A stretch of DNA of 13,364 bases. It comes from an uncultured Anaerolineales bacterium. Its GTDB lineage: Bacteria > Chloroflexota > Anaerolineae > Anaerolineales > Villigracilaceae. The stretch covers positions 1 through 13,364 of the forward strand of contig CALLJA010000394.1 of the NCBI GenBank assembly GCA_938008865.1, read 5' to 3'. The translations under genes were made by a program, and so were the position numbers. The notes below the pieces were generated by a model that worked only from the letters and a program-made list of their open reading frames with translations, searched no databases and had not been told where the DNA came from. Below, one piece after another: positions 5,547 to 12,035 of this stretch (its first letter is position 1; the number at the start of each line of letters is the position of its first letter).

Positions 5547-6731
5547 CTAGGGAGGCGGCAGCACATCCCACGGGTTGATCACCACCGAGGCCGTACGGAC
5601 CTCGAAGTGCAGGTGTGGGCCGCTGGAGTTTCCTGTCGTGCCAACCGAGCCGATGACCTGACTCTGGGTCACGTTGTCGCCGCAGTTGACAAACCAGGCG
5701 CTCAAGTGCGCATACAGCGACTGGAAGCCTGTTCCGTGGTCGATCATGACCATATTTCCGTAACCGTAATTGTTCCAGCCCGCGTACACCACCACGCCGC
5801 CGTCTGCGGCGTACACGTTGGCGCCCTCCAGGCCCATCAAGTCGATGCCGAGATGATTGGTCTTGGTGGAATAGTCGAAACCCGAGAGGACGTGCTTGTC
5901 GGTCGGGTAGACGAAGGTGCCGTACCCCACTGCGCCGCCGTTGACGGGCGGGCAGGAGCCAGGTCCCGCCACCTGAGCAGAGGCGGGGGTATCGCGGGTG
6001 ATGCCCAGCGGCATCCCGCCCGGGGTGTGGTACTGGTACACGCCGTTGGGCACGATCAGGAACTTGCCCGTCGGGATGTTGGCATTGGCATAGTCCCCGC
6101 CCACGCTGGCGGCATCGATCTCATTGGGCGCGTAATTGATGATGTCTTCGGGCTTGACCTTGAAATACTCGGCCCACTGACCGAAAGGGATGCCGCCCTG
6201 CCATTCCCAGTACACACCGTCCACGGGCAGGATGCGCAAGGTTTGATTCGGACGCAGGCTGTGCGGATCGTCCTGCAACACGTCGAAGTTGGCGGCAAAG
6301 ACGGTGGCAGGCTGCAGGCCGAACTTCTCGGCAATGCCCGAGACGGTATCGCCAGCTTGGACGGTGTAGGTCTCGATATTCTGGCGCGGTCGGCTGGGGA
6401 TAATCGTGTGGATCTGAGCCAGGCGCGTGATACCCGCAGAAGAAGAATCATCTGCAGGGACGGAGGGCGCATTTACCGCCGTTTGGGTGGGTCCCGCTTC
6501 GGCGGCTGAGGCATCGAACGCGCCCTGACGATAGAAGGCCTGCACCAGCCAGATCACCGCCACAATGGCGACCACCGACAGCACGTTGGTGCTGACGCGC
6601 AACAGGGATTCCCCCAGCCCCATCTGGAGCAGGAGGCTCGTCAGGCGCGCAAGCGGACCCGGGGCTCGGGTCTTCCGCTCGCTTTGGTTTTCATCCCCTG
6701 CGGGCGGCTCCAGGGGCAGTTTGTTATCCAT
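5547..6731 (-). CDS. Membrane-anchored LysM and M23 (LytM/NlpD-like) peptidoglycan hydrolase
   Basis: A 394-residue envelope protein. Order: charged proline-rich cytoplasmic tail (1-40); one transmembrane helix at about 48-65 (TNVLSVVAIVAVIWLVQAF); a Ser/Pro/Ala linker; a LysM domain at about 119-168 beginning ETYTVQAGDTVSGIAEKFGL; a second LysM-like segment around 172-230; and an M23 metallopeptidase domain at about 268-390. The zinc-site residues are intact: H293 and D297 (NHLGID), H342 (YAHLS), and H373/H375 (GPHLHFE), so it can be an active endopeptidase rather than a dead NlpD-type activator. Expected location is the outer face of the membrane, with LysM binding glycan strands. It has a well-formed promoter just upstream; queA follows after 20 bases. 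Note that Chloroflexota walls are atypical, so the actual substrate is uncertain. Confidence 0.93.
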   Translation of the reverse strand: MDNKLPLEPPAGDENQSERKTRAPGPLARLTSLLLQMGLGESLLRVSTNVLSVVAIVAVIWLVQAFYRQGAFDASAAEAGPTQTAVNAPSVPADDSSSAGITRLAQIHTIIPSRPRQNIETYTVQAGDTVSGIAEKFGLQPATVFAANFDVLQDDPHSLRPNQTLRILPVDGVYWEWQGGIPFGQWAEYFKVKPEDIINYAPNEIDAASVGGDYANANIPTGKFLIVPNGVYQYHTPGGMPLGITRDTPASAQVAGPGSCPPVNGGAVGYGTFVYPTDKHVLSGFDYSTKTNHLGIDLMGLEGANVYAADGGVVVYAGWNNYGYGNMVMIDHGTGFQSLYAHLSAWFVNCGDNVTQSQVIGSVGTTGNSSGPHLHFEVRTASVVINPWDVLPPP

Positions 6732-6755
6732 ACAGGTTCAAGGTCTCCGCTGGGT

Positions 6756-6785
6756 ATCATAACAGGGCGGTTTCGTCCCCGTCAA
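6756..6785 (-). promoter_or_regulatory. Sigma-70-type promoter of the LysM/M23 gene
   Basis: On the minus strand TTGACG (6780-6785, 5/6) and TATGAT (6756-6761, 5/6) are separated by 18 bases. The predicted start lies about 18 bases before the ATG at 6731, leaving a short leader with GGAGA. The element sits in the gap after the MFS gene and probably drives the M23-queA unit. Confidence 0.65.
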
Positions 6786-6804
6786 GCCGAACACTCATGC
6801 TGCG

Positions 6805-8061
6805 TTAACCCTCGGCAGCGCGCAGGCCCGGGTTGAACAGGTGGATCAGGACAAAGGCCGCCAGCAGGAAGAGTCCGCAGGCCAGCATGCTGACGGGCAA
6901 GCTCCAAACCTGCGCGCTCCAGCCAACCAGCAGGCTGCCCAGGGGCGCAACGCCCTGCAAGGCCCACAGGTAGAAACTGAACACCCGTCCGCGCAGACCA
7001 TTGGGAACTTCCAACTGCACCAGCGTATTCATCGACACCAGCTGTGTGACCGAGCCCCAACCGACGATGGCCAGCAGCGTCAACGCCAGCGGCAGGTAGG
7101 TGACGCCGCTAAGGAAGACCACCCCGACCGTGAAGGCGATCTGCCCGAGTGTGAGGATCCAGCCCTTGCGGCGCGCACTGCTGAAATAGGCCGCCAACAG
7201 GGCCGCCCCCAGCGCGCCGACTCCCTGTGCGATATACACCTGGCTGGTGCGCAGCGCCACCAGCGTCTCGGTATCTTGAAGCGTCCTCAATACGTCGCGC
7301 GCCAGGGCGGGCAGTTGCTGCAAGAGCGGCATACCGAACATACCGAGCAGTCCTGCCATCAGCACGATGGAACCGACCACGCGGTTGCTCAGGATGTAAC
7401 CCGCGCCCTCGAAGAACTCGCGCATCAAATCGCGTTCCCCGCCTTCCTCGCGCGGGACCTGGTAACGGGTCCGCGCAAAGAGCAGGCCGACGATCACGAA
7501 CAGGAAACTCAATCCGTTCACGAGGAAGGCGTTGCCCTCGCTGCCTGCCGCCATGAAAGGCGCAGCCAGGCTGGGACCCAACACACGCCCCAGGTTGAAA
7601 GCGGTGGTCTGCAGGGCAATGGCGCTCGGCAGGGCCTCGCGCCCCACCAACTCAATCAGCATGGCCTGGCGGGCGGTGATCTCGACGGCGCTGGCCGTGC
7701 CGAAGACAAAGGCGATCAGCGCGATATGCCAGATCTGGATCTGGCGACTGAAGGTCAACGCAGCCAGGACAAAGGCCAGCGCCCCCATGACCGCCTGCAG
7801 GATGATGACCGTCTTGCGTTTGTCCCAGCGCTCAACCAGCACCCCTGCAGGCAGGGCCAGCAAAAAGGTGGGCAGGGTCGAGGCTGCACCAATCAGGCCC
7901 AGGTCGAGGGAACTTCTGGAGATGTCATAGGCCAGGTAGGGCTGGACGGTGTTCTGCATCCACGTGCCGATGACCGAGACGAACTGTCCGATGATGAACA
8001 ACACAAAGTCCCGCGAAGCCAGGGCGGGGAAGCGGTTGATAATGGCGAATTTGATGTTCAT
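6805..8061 (-). CDS. Major facilitator superfamily transporter, MFS_3 / EntS-like exporter
   Basis: About twelve hydrophobic helices in 418 residues, with the MFS loop 2-3 signature GVLVERWDKRKTV and the repeat at the second half near YFSSARRKGWI. The overall form (LIGAASTLPTFLLALPAGVL, AVEITARQAMLIELV, LQTTAFNLGRVLGPSLA) is that of the MFS_3 group, which includes the enterobactin exporter EntS and macrolide efflux proteins. Substrate cannot be read from sequence. I prefer the ATG at 8061 because the protein then begins MNIKFAIINRFPALASRDF, the usual family start; the frame stays open to a GTG at 8109 (16 more residues including three Cys) and neither start has a clear Shine-Dalgarno. It lies 66 bases after the SRAP gene. 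No terminator was found after it. Confidence 0.88.
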   Translation of the reverse strand: MNIKFAIINRFPALASRDFVLFIIGQFVSVIGTWMQNTVQPYLAYDISRSSLDLGLIGAASTLPTFLLALPAGVLVERWDKRKTVIILQAVMGALAFVLAALTFSRQIQIWHIALIAFVFGTASAVEITARQAMLIELVGREALPSAIALQTTAFNLGRVLGPSLAAPFMAAGSEGNAFLVNGLSFLFVIVGLLFARTRYQVPREEGGERDLMREFFEGAGYILSNRVVGSIVLMAGLLGMFGMPLLQQLPALARDVLRTLQDTETLVALRTSQVYIAQGVGALGAALLAAYFSSARRKGWILTLGQIAFTVGVVFLSGVTYLPLALTLLAIVGWGSVTQLVSMNTLVQLEVPNGLRGRVFSFYLWALQGVAPLGSLLVGWSAQVWSLPVSMLACGLFLLAAFVLIHLFNPGLRAAEG

Positions 8062-8127
8062 GATGCAATGGCAGGGGCACAGCAAGACCGATAGAACTGC
8101 GATGGTCACCCGTCCCGCCGTGCTTAC

Positions 8128-8796
8128 CTACACAGGCACAACCAATTCGGGGCGGTCGTTGGCAGGAGTGTTGACCAGCGTCGAAACGGGATGGGCAGAC
8201 ATTCTATCCGCGGGGAAGGGCCTGAGCAGGTGAGCCAGGCTCTCGGGCGCGCGCGGCGCGGGGTCGAGCCATTCGGCATAATCGGCGGCGTCGAGGATGA
8301 CGGGCATGCGGTTATGCAGCCTAGACATCAACTCGTTTGGTTCGGTGGTGATGATGGTGGCCGAGCGGAGCGAGCCGCCGTCGGGCGAGTGCCATTCGTC
8401 CCAGAGGCCCGCAAAGGCAAAGGGATGACGGTCTTGGAGGAAGATGAAATGCGGAACCTTGGTCTTGACGCCAGGCTGGGCCTGCCACTCGTAGAAACCG
8501 TCTGCCAGGATCAGACAGCGCTTGTATTTGAATCCGCCGCGGAAGGACGGCTTTTCGCCCAGCGTCTCAGCGCGCGCATTGATCAGCCGCTGACCGATGG
8601 TCGGGTCCTTGGCCCAGGAGGGGATCAAACCCCAAATGAAGAAATCAGCCTGATTCTTCGCATCGTTGGGAATGGCCAGGATGGGCTGGGTCGGCGCGAT
8701 GTTGAAGCGCGGGGCAAATTGGGAGGGAAAGGTGAATTCGGTGAAGGCGTCTTTGAGTTCGGCAGGGTCAACGGTTAAAGTAAAACGTCCGCACAT
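8128..8796 (-). CDS. SRAP-domain (HMCES/YedK) abasic-site DNA-protein crosslinking protein
   Basis: Shields abasic sites in single-stranded DNA by forming a thiazolidine crosslink through its N-terminal cysteine. The 222 residues carry the whole active site: Cys2 directly after Met1 (MCGRF), N32 in RFNIAPTQ, N73-R75 in LINARAET, E103 in GFYEW and H161 in HNRMP. Since Cys2 must be exposed after Met removal, the start at 8796 is fixed by function as well as by GAGG about seven bases upstream. The region upstream is the octamer repeat and the end of selB; downstream is the MFS gene. No LexA-type box was recognised. It complements the uracil-DNA glycosylase in the window, whose product is an abasic site, but they are far apart and probably not in one operon. 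Confidence 0.95.
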   Translation of the reverse strand: MCGRFTLTVDPAELKDAFTEFTFPSQFAPRFNIAPTQPILAIPNDAKNQADFFIWGLIPSWAKDPTIGQRLINARAETLGEKPSFRGGFKYKRCLILADGFYEWQAQPGVKTKVPHFIFLQDRHPFAFAGLWDEWHSPDGGSLRSATIITTEPNELMSRLHNRMPVILDAADYAEWLDPAPRAPESLAHLLRPFPADRMSAHPVSTLVNTPANDRPELVVPV

Positions 8797-8814
8797 GGAT
8801 ACCTCGATTCTTAA

Positions 8815-8878
8815 GATTCAGCGATTCAACGAGTCAGCAATTCGGCGATTCAGTGAGTCAGTGATTCGGCAAGTCAGC
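8815..8878. repeat. Eight tandem degenerate octamers, consensus GATTCAGC
   Basis: On the plus strand this stretch divides without gaps into eight 8-base units: GATTCAGC, GATTCAAC, GAGTCAGC, AATTCGGC, GATTCAGT, GAGTCAGT, GATTCGGC, AAGTCAGC. Each keeps the pattern RAKTCRRY, with TC invariant in the middle. It fills nearly the whole gap between the SRAP start and the end of selB and covers the selB stop codon (8874-8876). It is neither coding nor an obvious hairpin. Function unknown. Confidence 0.9.
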
Positions 8879-10787
8879 GAGGGCGCAATTTCCTAAAATC
8901 TCCAGCGCGCATCGTGATACCGATGACATCCAGATGTTCGAGCAAAGCCTGTGCATACTTACGGCTGGTGTTGAACAGGTCACGGACCTCGGCCAGGGAG
9001 ATCTGTCCGTTCTGCACGAGCGTCGACTTGATCTTTATCACCATCGCATCATAATCCTCTTTGCGGAAGAGGACCTCCTGCGAGACGCTCACCAACCGGC
9101 CAGAGTCGATCAACGCATTCAGCAGTTCCTCGCCGACCTCGGCCTGACATTCCTTGACGGAAGGCGGCGCGTACGGACTGGCCGCAGCCTTGCGCAGCAA
9201 CGCCTGGACCCTGGCCTGCTGCCCGTCATCGAAGCGGACCTCGTGCGTGGGCAGGCTGACGAGGTTCTCGGTTTTGGATTTACGTTGCTCCACCAGCAAG
9301 CCGCGCGCAACGATCTGCGATAGAAACGCATTGAAGATTCGCGGCTGGAGTTTGAGTTTGGACTTCAACTCCTCGCGCGGAATGCCGCGCCGTAACGGAT
9401 AAGTTTGATGATGGGCACCCACGGTCTGCAAGGTCTTTTCGCGCAGGGAGTTCCAATGCGGCAGGGCCAGCGCCAGTAAATCGCTCGTGACAGACGGTAC
9501 TCCCTCTTCGAGCAAAATCAATCTTCCACTTTCCAACAATTCGGTCAGGGCTTCACCCGCGGATGCAGACTCGAGCCGCGAGCGGGATACCAACTCTCTC
9601 AGCGAGGCAGCCTGGAGCGCCAGCGCGGCCTCGAACAACACATCAGCGGGCGAGCCTTGCGCCAGCGCCTCGAGCGACTTGAGCACCGACTCATCCATGC
9701 GCTTGTGGCGTCCCTTGGGTTGAGGGTCCACGATCACGCCGCCGCCCAGCGTCTCGCCGGGCGAGGGGCGGCGCAGGATGTAACGGTCGCCGCGCACGGT
9801 CACCACGGGGTCACGCAGTTCCAGCTGGATCCAGCCCGCCTGCCCCGGCTCGAACTGCTCCGCGCCGAGCAGGCGCAGCATGGCAACCGTCTCACTCGCG
9901 CCGACAAAGACCTTGACCTCGCTGCCGTGTTTGAGCGGAGAGGAAACATCTTTCAACAAACGGAGACGCGCATCGATGCGGCGCGTGGGCTGATATTGAT
10001 TCGGGCGCACGATCACCTCGCCGCGGCGCACCTCCTCGGTGTTCACGCCCGAGATATTGACCGCCGTGCGCGAACCAGGCGCAGCCTGTTCCTCTTTCTT
10101 CTTATGTGTTTGCAGGCCACGCACGCGTCCCGCCTGCCCGCTCGGCAGGATCTGCACTTCGTCCCCCACGGACAGCGTCCCATCGCTGAGCGTGCCCGTC
10201 ACGACCGTGCCGAATCCGCTCATGCTAAAGACGCGGTCGACTGGCAGGCGCGGACGGCCCAGGTCGGGGCGGGCGGGTTTGGTTTCGAGGAGTTGGGTCA
10301 GGGATTGGAGCAAAACGTCCAGGCCGATTTTGTTGCGGGCGGAGACGCGCACGATGGGCGCATCCCGCAGGACGGTATCGACCACGGCGGCGCGGATATC
10401 CGCTTCGAGCAGGTCCAGCCAGTCGGGGTCGGGGGCCAGGTCGGTCTTGGTCAGGACGATCAACCCCGCAGGGATCTGCAACAAGTCCAGGATGGCAAGA
10501 TGCTCGCGGGTTTGCGGCATCACGCCCTCGTCGGCGGCGATGACCAGCAGCGCGGCGTCGATTCCGCCGATGCCTGCCAGCATGTTCTCGATGAAGTCAC
10601 GGTGACCAGGAACGTCCACGATGCCGACCTCTTCGCCGTTCGGCAGGGTCATCCAGCCGAAGCCGAGTTCGATGGTCATCTCGCGGGCCTGTTCCTCTTT
10701 AAGGCGGTCGGGGTGGACGCCCGTGAGGGCCGCGATCAGCGTGGACTTGCCGTGGTCGACATGGCCTGCGGTGCCAATGACGCGCAT
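8874..10787 (-). CDS. selB: Selenocysteine-specific translation elongation factor SelB
   Basis: GTPase that carries Sec-tRNA(Sec) to ribosomes paused at UGA and binds the SECIS hairpin through its C-terminal winged helices. The 637 residues are close to the Moorella protein (634) and E. coli (614). Seen: G1 GHVDHGKS (8-15), the SelB-type AREMTIELGFGW (34-45) replacing the EF-Tu form, G3 DVPGH (58-62), G4 TKTD (113-116) and G5 SA (149-150); domain 2 with RVFSMSGFGTVVTGTL (185-200); domain 3 ending at GGGVIVDP (348-355); then four winged-helix-like segments to the C-terminus, the last containing ISLAEVRDLFNTSRKYAQAL (596-615). The ATG is three bases after the coiled-coil gene stop and has no clear Shine-Dalgarno, implying translational coupling. 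Its stop codon is itself TGA. selA, selC and selD are not in the window. The Sec-peroxiredoxin gene is a probable client. Confidence 0.96.
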   Translation of the reverse strand: MRVIGTAGHVDHGKSTLIAALTGVHPDRLKEEQAREMTIELGFGWMTLPNGEEVGIVDVPGHRDFIENMLAGIGGIDAALLVIAADEGVMPQTREHLAILDLLQIPAGLIVLTKTDLAPDPDWLDLLEADIRAAVVDTVLRDAPIVRVSARNKIGLDVLLQSLTQLLETKPARPDLGRPRLPVDRVFSMSGFGTVVTGTLSDGTLSVGDEVQILPSGQAGRVRGLQTHKKKEEQAAPGSRTAVNISGVNTEEVRRGEVIVRPNQYQPTRRIDARLRLLKDVSSPLKHGSEVKVFVGASETVAMLRLLGAEQFEPGQAGWIQLELRDPVVTVRGDRYILRRPSPGETLGGGVIVDPQPKGRHKRMDESVLKSLEALAQGSPADVLFEAALALQAASLRELVSRSRLESASAGEALTELLESGRLILLEEGVPSVTSDLLALALPHWNSLREKTLQTVGAHHQTYPLRRGIPREELKSKLKLQPRIFNAFLSQIVARGLLVEQRKSKTENLVSLPTHEVRFDDGQQARVQALLRKAAASPYAPPSVKECQAEVGEELLNALIDSGRLVSVSQEVLFRKEDYDAMVIKIKSTLVQNGQISLAEVRDLFNTSRKYAQALLEHLDVIGITMRAGDFRKLRPR

Positions 10788-10790
10788 GGG

Positions 10791-11996
10791 TTAGCGGCTG
10801 GATTTCCTGGCAGGCTTCTTGCCGTGGCCCATGATGCGCTCGTAGGAGGTCAGCCACTCGTGAGCAACGTTCATCAACTCCTGCAATTGCTTTTCAGTGG
10901 CCTCGGTGACCTGGTTCATCTGGTCCTGCACCACCTGCATGGCATCGTCGAGGCTGGCAGCGCGAGCTTCGTAGCGTTCCATATCCTTGCGCAGATCGCG
11001 CATGGATTCTTCCTGCGAAAGCGAATGACCCGTCCAGCGTTTCTGGTCGTCGGCCTTGAAGGTGACCCATTCCTGGCGCACGCGGTCTTCGGCCAGGCGT
11101 TGCATTTCGGCCACCTCGGTGATGCGGCGCTCGAGTTTTGTGTTGAGTTCCACGTAGGTCTCCTGGACCTTCCTGGACGTGCGCAGGGTTTCGTCAAGGA
11201 CGATCATCTGCGTGTCGAGCGTGTGACTGGTGGTCTTGAATTCTTCGAGTTTTTCGTTCCAGGCCTTGAGCGAGCGGTCGCGCTCGATCTGCGCCAGTGA
11301 TTGCTGTTCGATGAAAGCCTGCTGGGCGGCCTTGCGCTCGGATTCGGAGGTCAGGAGTTCGGCGATGCGGTTCTCCATGTTGCGGACGGCGTCATTACTC
11401 AGGTCCGAGCGGCCGCGCACTTCGTCGATGCGTTTGCGCAGGGCGGTCAGTTCGCCCTGCAGGTCGGCCACCCGTTTGACGTCCTGGCGGCGGTTCTCAT
11501 CGAGGATGCGCTGCGTACCTTTGACCTCTTCGTAGACCTTCAGTACTTCGTCGATCTGCGGCCTGACCTCAGCCACCTTGTCGGCCAGGCGCAGCTGGTC
11601 GGTGAAGCGCACCTTGAGGTCGGCCTTGATGGCCGCAATGTCGGCGGGCACCGAACTCTTCAGTTTTTCCAATTCCACCTTGACGGGTTCGAGTTCGTCC
11701 AGGTGGCGTTTGGTGGCGTCCTGCTCGCGGCGCAGATATTTTTTTTCGATCTCATCCAGGGCGCGGTTGAAATCATCGCGCTGCTTGGAAAGCATCTCGG
11801 TAAACTGGTTCAGGCGCGAGGCGGAGGAGGCCACATCCGCAATATCCTTGCCGAGGGTCTTGACCTGTCTGGAGACCGCGTCCACCGAGGTCTCGACGGC
11901 GGTCAGTTTGTTGTCCAGCGCGGCGATGTCGGCCTTGGTCTTGCGCTGTTCGGTTTCCAGCCAGTCCAGGCGTTTGATGATCTGTTCGAATTCCAT
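10791..11996 (-). CDS. Long coiled-coil protein of unknown function, upstream partner of selB
   Basis: A 401-residue, highly charged protein with heptad-like spacing from the first residues (MEFEQIIKRLDWLETEQRK) nearly to the end, rich in Glu, Lys, Arg, Gln and Leu and poor in Gly and Pro. No signal peptide, membrane helix or enzymatic motif is visible; the C-terminus is basic (KKPARKSSR). It resembles SMC-like or myosin-like coiled-coil segments only in composition, so homology to those should not be assumed. The start is supported by CGGAGG just upstream and by an extended -10 promoter. The stop is three bases before the selB ATG, so the two are co-expressed, but a link to Sec insertion is only positional. 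Function not recognised. Confidence 0.85.
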   Translation of the reverse strand: MEFEQIIKRLDWLETEQRKTKADIAALDNKLTAVETSVDAVSRQVKTLGKDIADVASSASRLNQFTEMLSKQRDDFNRALDEIEKKYLRREQDATKRHLDELEPVKVELEKLKSSVPADIAAIKADLKVRFTDQLRLADKVAEVRPQIDEVLKVYEEVKGTQRILDENRRQDVKRVADLQGELTALRKRIDEVRGRSDLSNDAVRNMENRIAELLTSESERKAAQQAFIEQQSLAQIERDRSLKAWNEKLEEFKTTSHTLDTQMIVLDETLRTSRKVQETYVELNTKLERRITEVAEMQRLAEDRVRQEWVTFKADDQKRWTGHSLSQEESMRDLRKDMERYEARAASLDDAMQVVQDQMNQVTEATEKQLQELMNVAHEWLTSYERIMGHGKKPARKSSR

Positions 11997-12019
11997 GCGT
12001 CCTCCGAAAAGTTGCGGGC

Positions 12020-12028
12020 ATTATAGCA
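12020..12028 (-). promoter_or_regulatory. Extended -10 promoter of the coiled-coil protein-selB unit
   Basis: The minus strand reads TGCTATAAT: a perfect TATAAT (12020-12025) preceded by the TGn extension. The predicted start is about 16 bases before the ATG at 11996, leaving a short leader with CGGAGG. No good -35 is seen, which extended -10 promoters tolerate. It lies in the 39-base gap after the membrane subunit gene and would drive the coiled-coil protein and selB. Confidence 0.65.
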
Positions 12029-12035
12029 CGCCAGT

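Noticed and set aside
4492..5550. Plus-strand ORF of 352 residues
   Set aside because: Antisense to queA, which has full family motifs; no recognisable domain of its own.
6841..8094. Plus-strand ORF of 417 residues, rich in Gln, Arg and His
   Set aside because: Antisense shadow of the MFS transporter; composition reflects the complement of hydrophobic codons.
8797..8873. Possible tRNA-Sec (selC) in the gap after selB
   Set aside because: The gap is too short for a tRNA-Sec of about 90-100 bases and is filled by octamer repeats with no cloverleaf arms.
9657..11300. Plus-strand ORF of 547 residues
   Set aside because: It lies opposite selB and the coiled-coil gene, has no family features and is rich in His/Ala/Gly/Asp as expected of an antisense shadow of GC-rich coding DNA.
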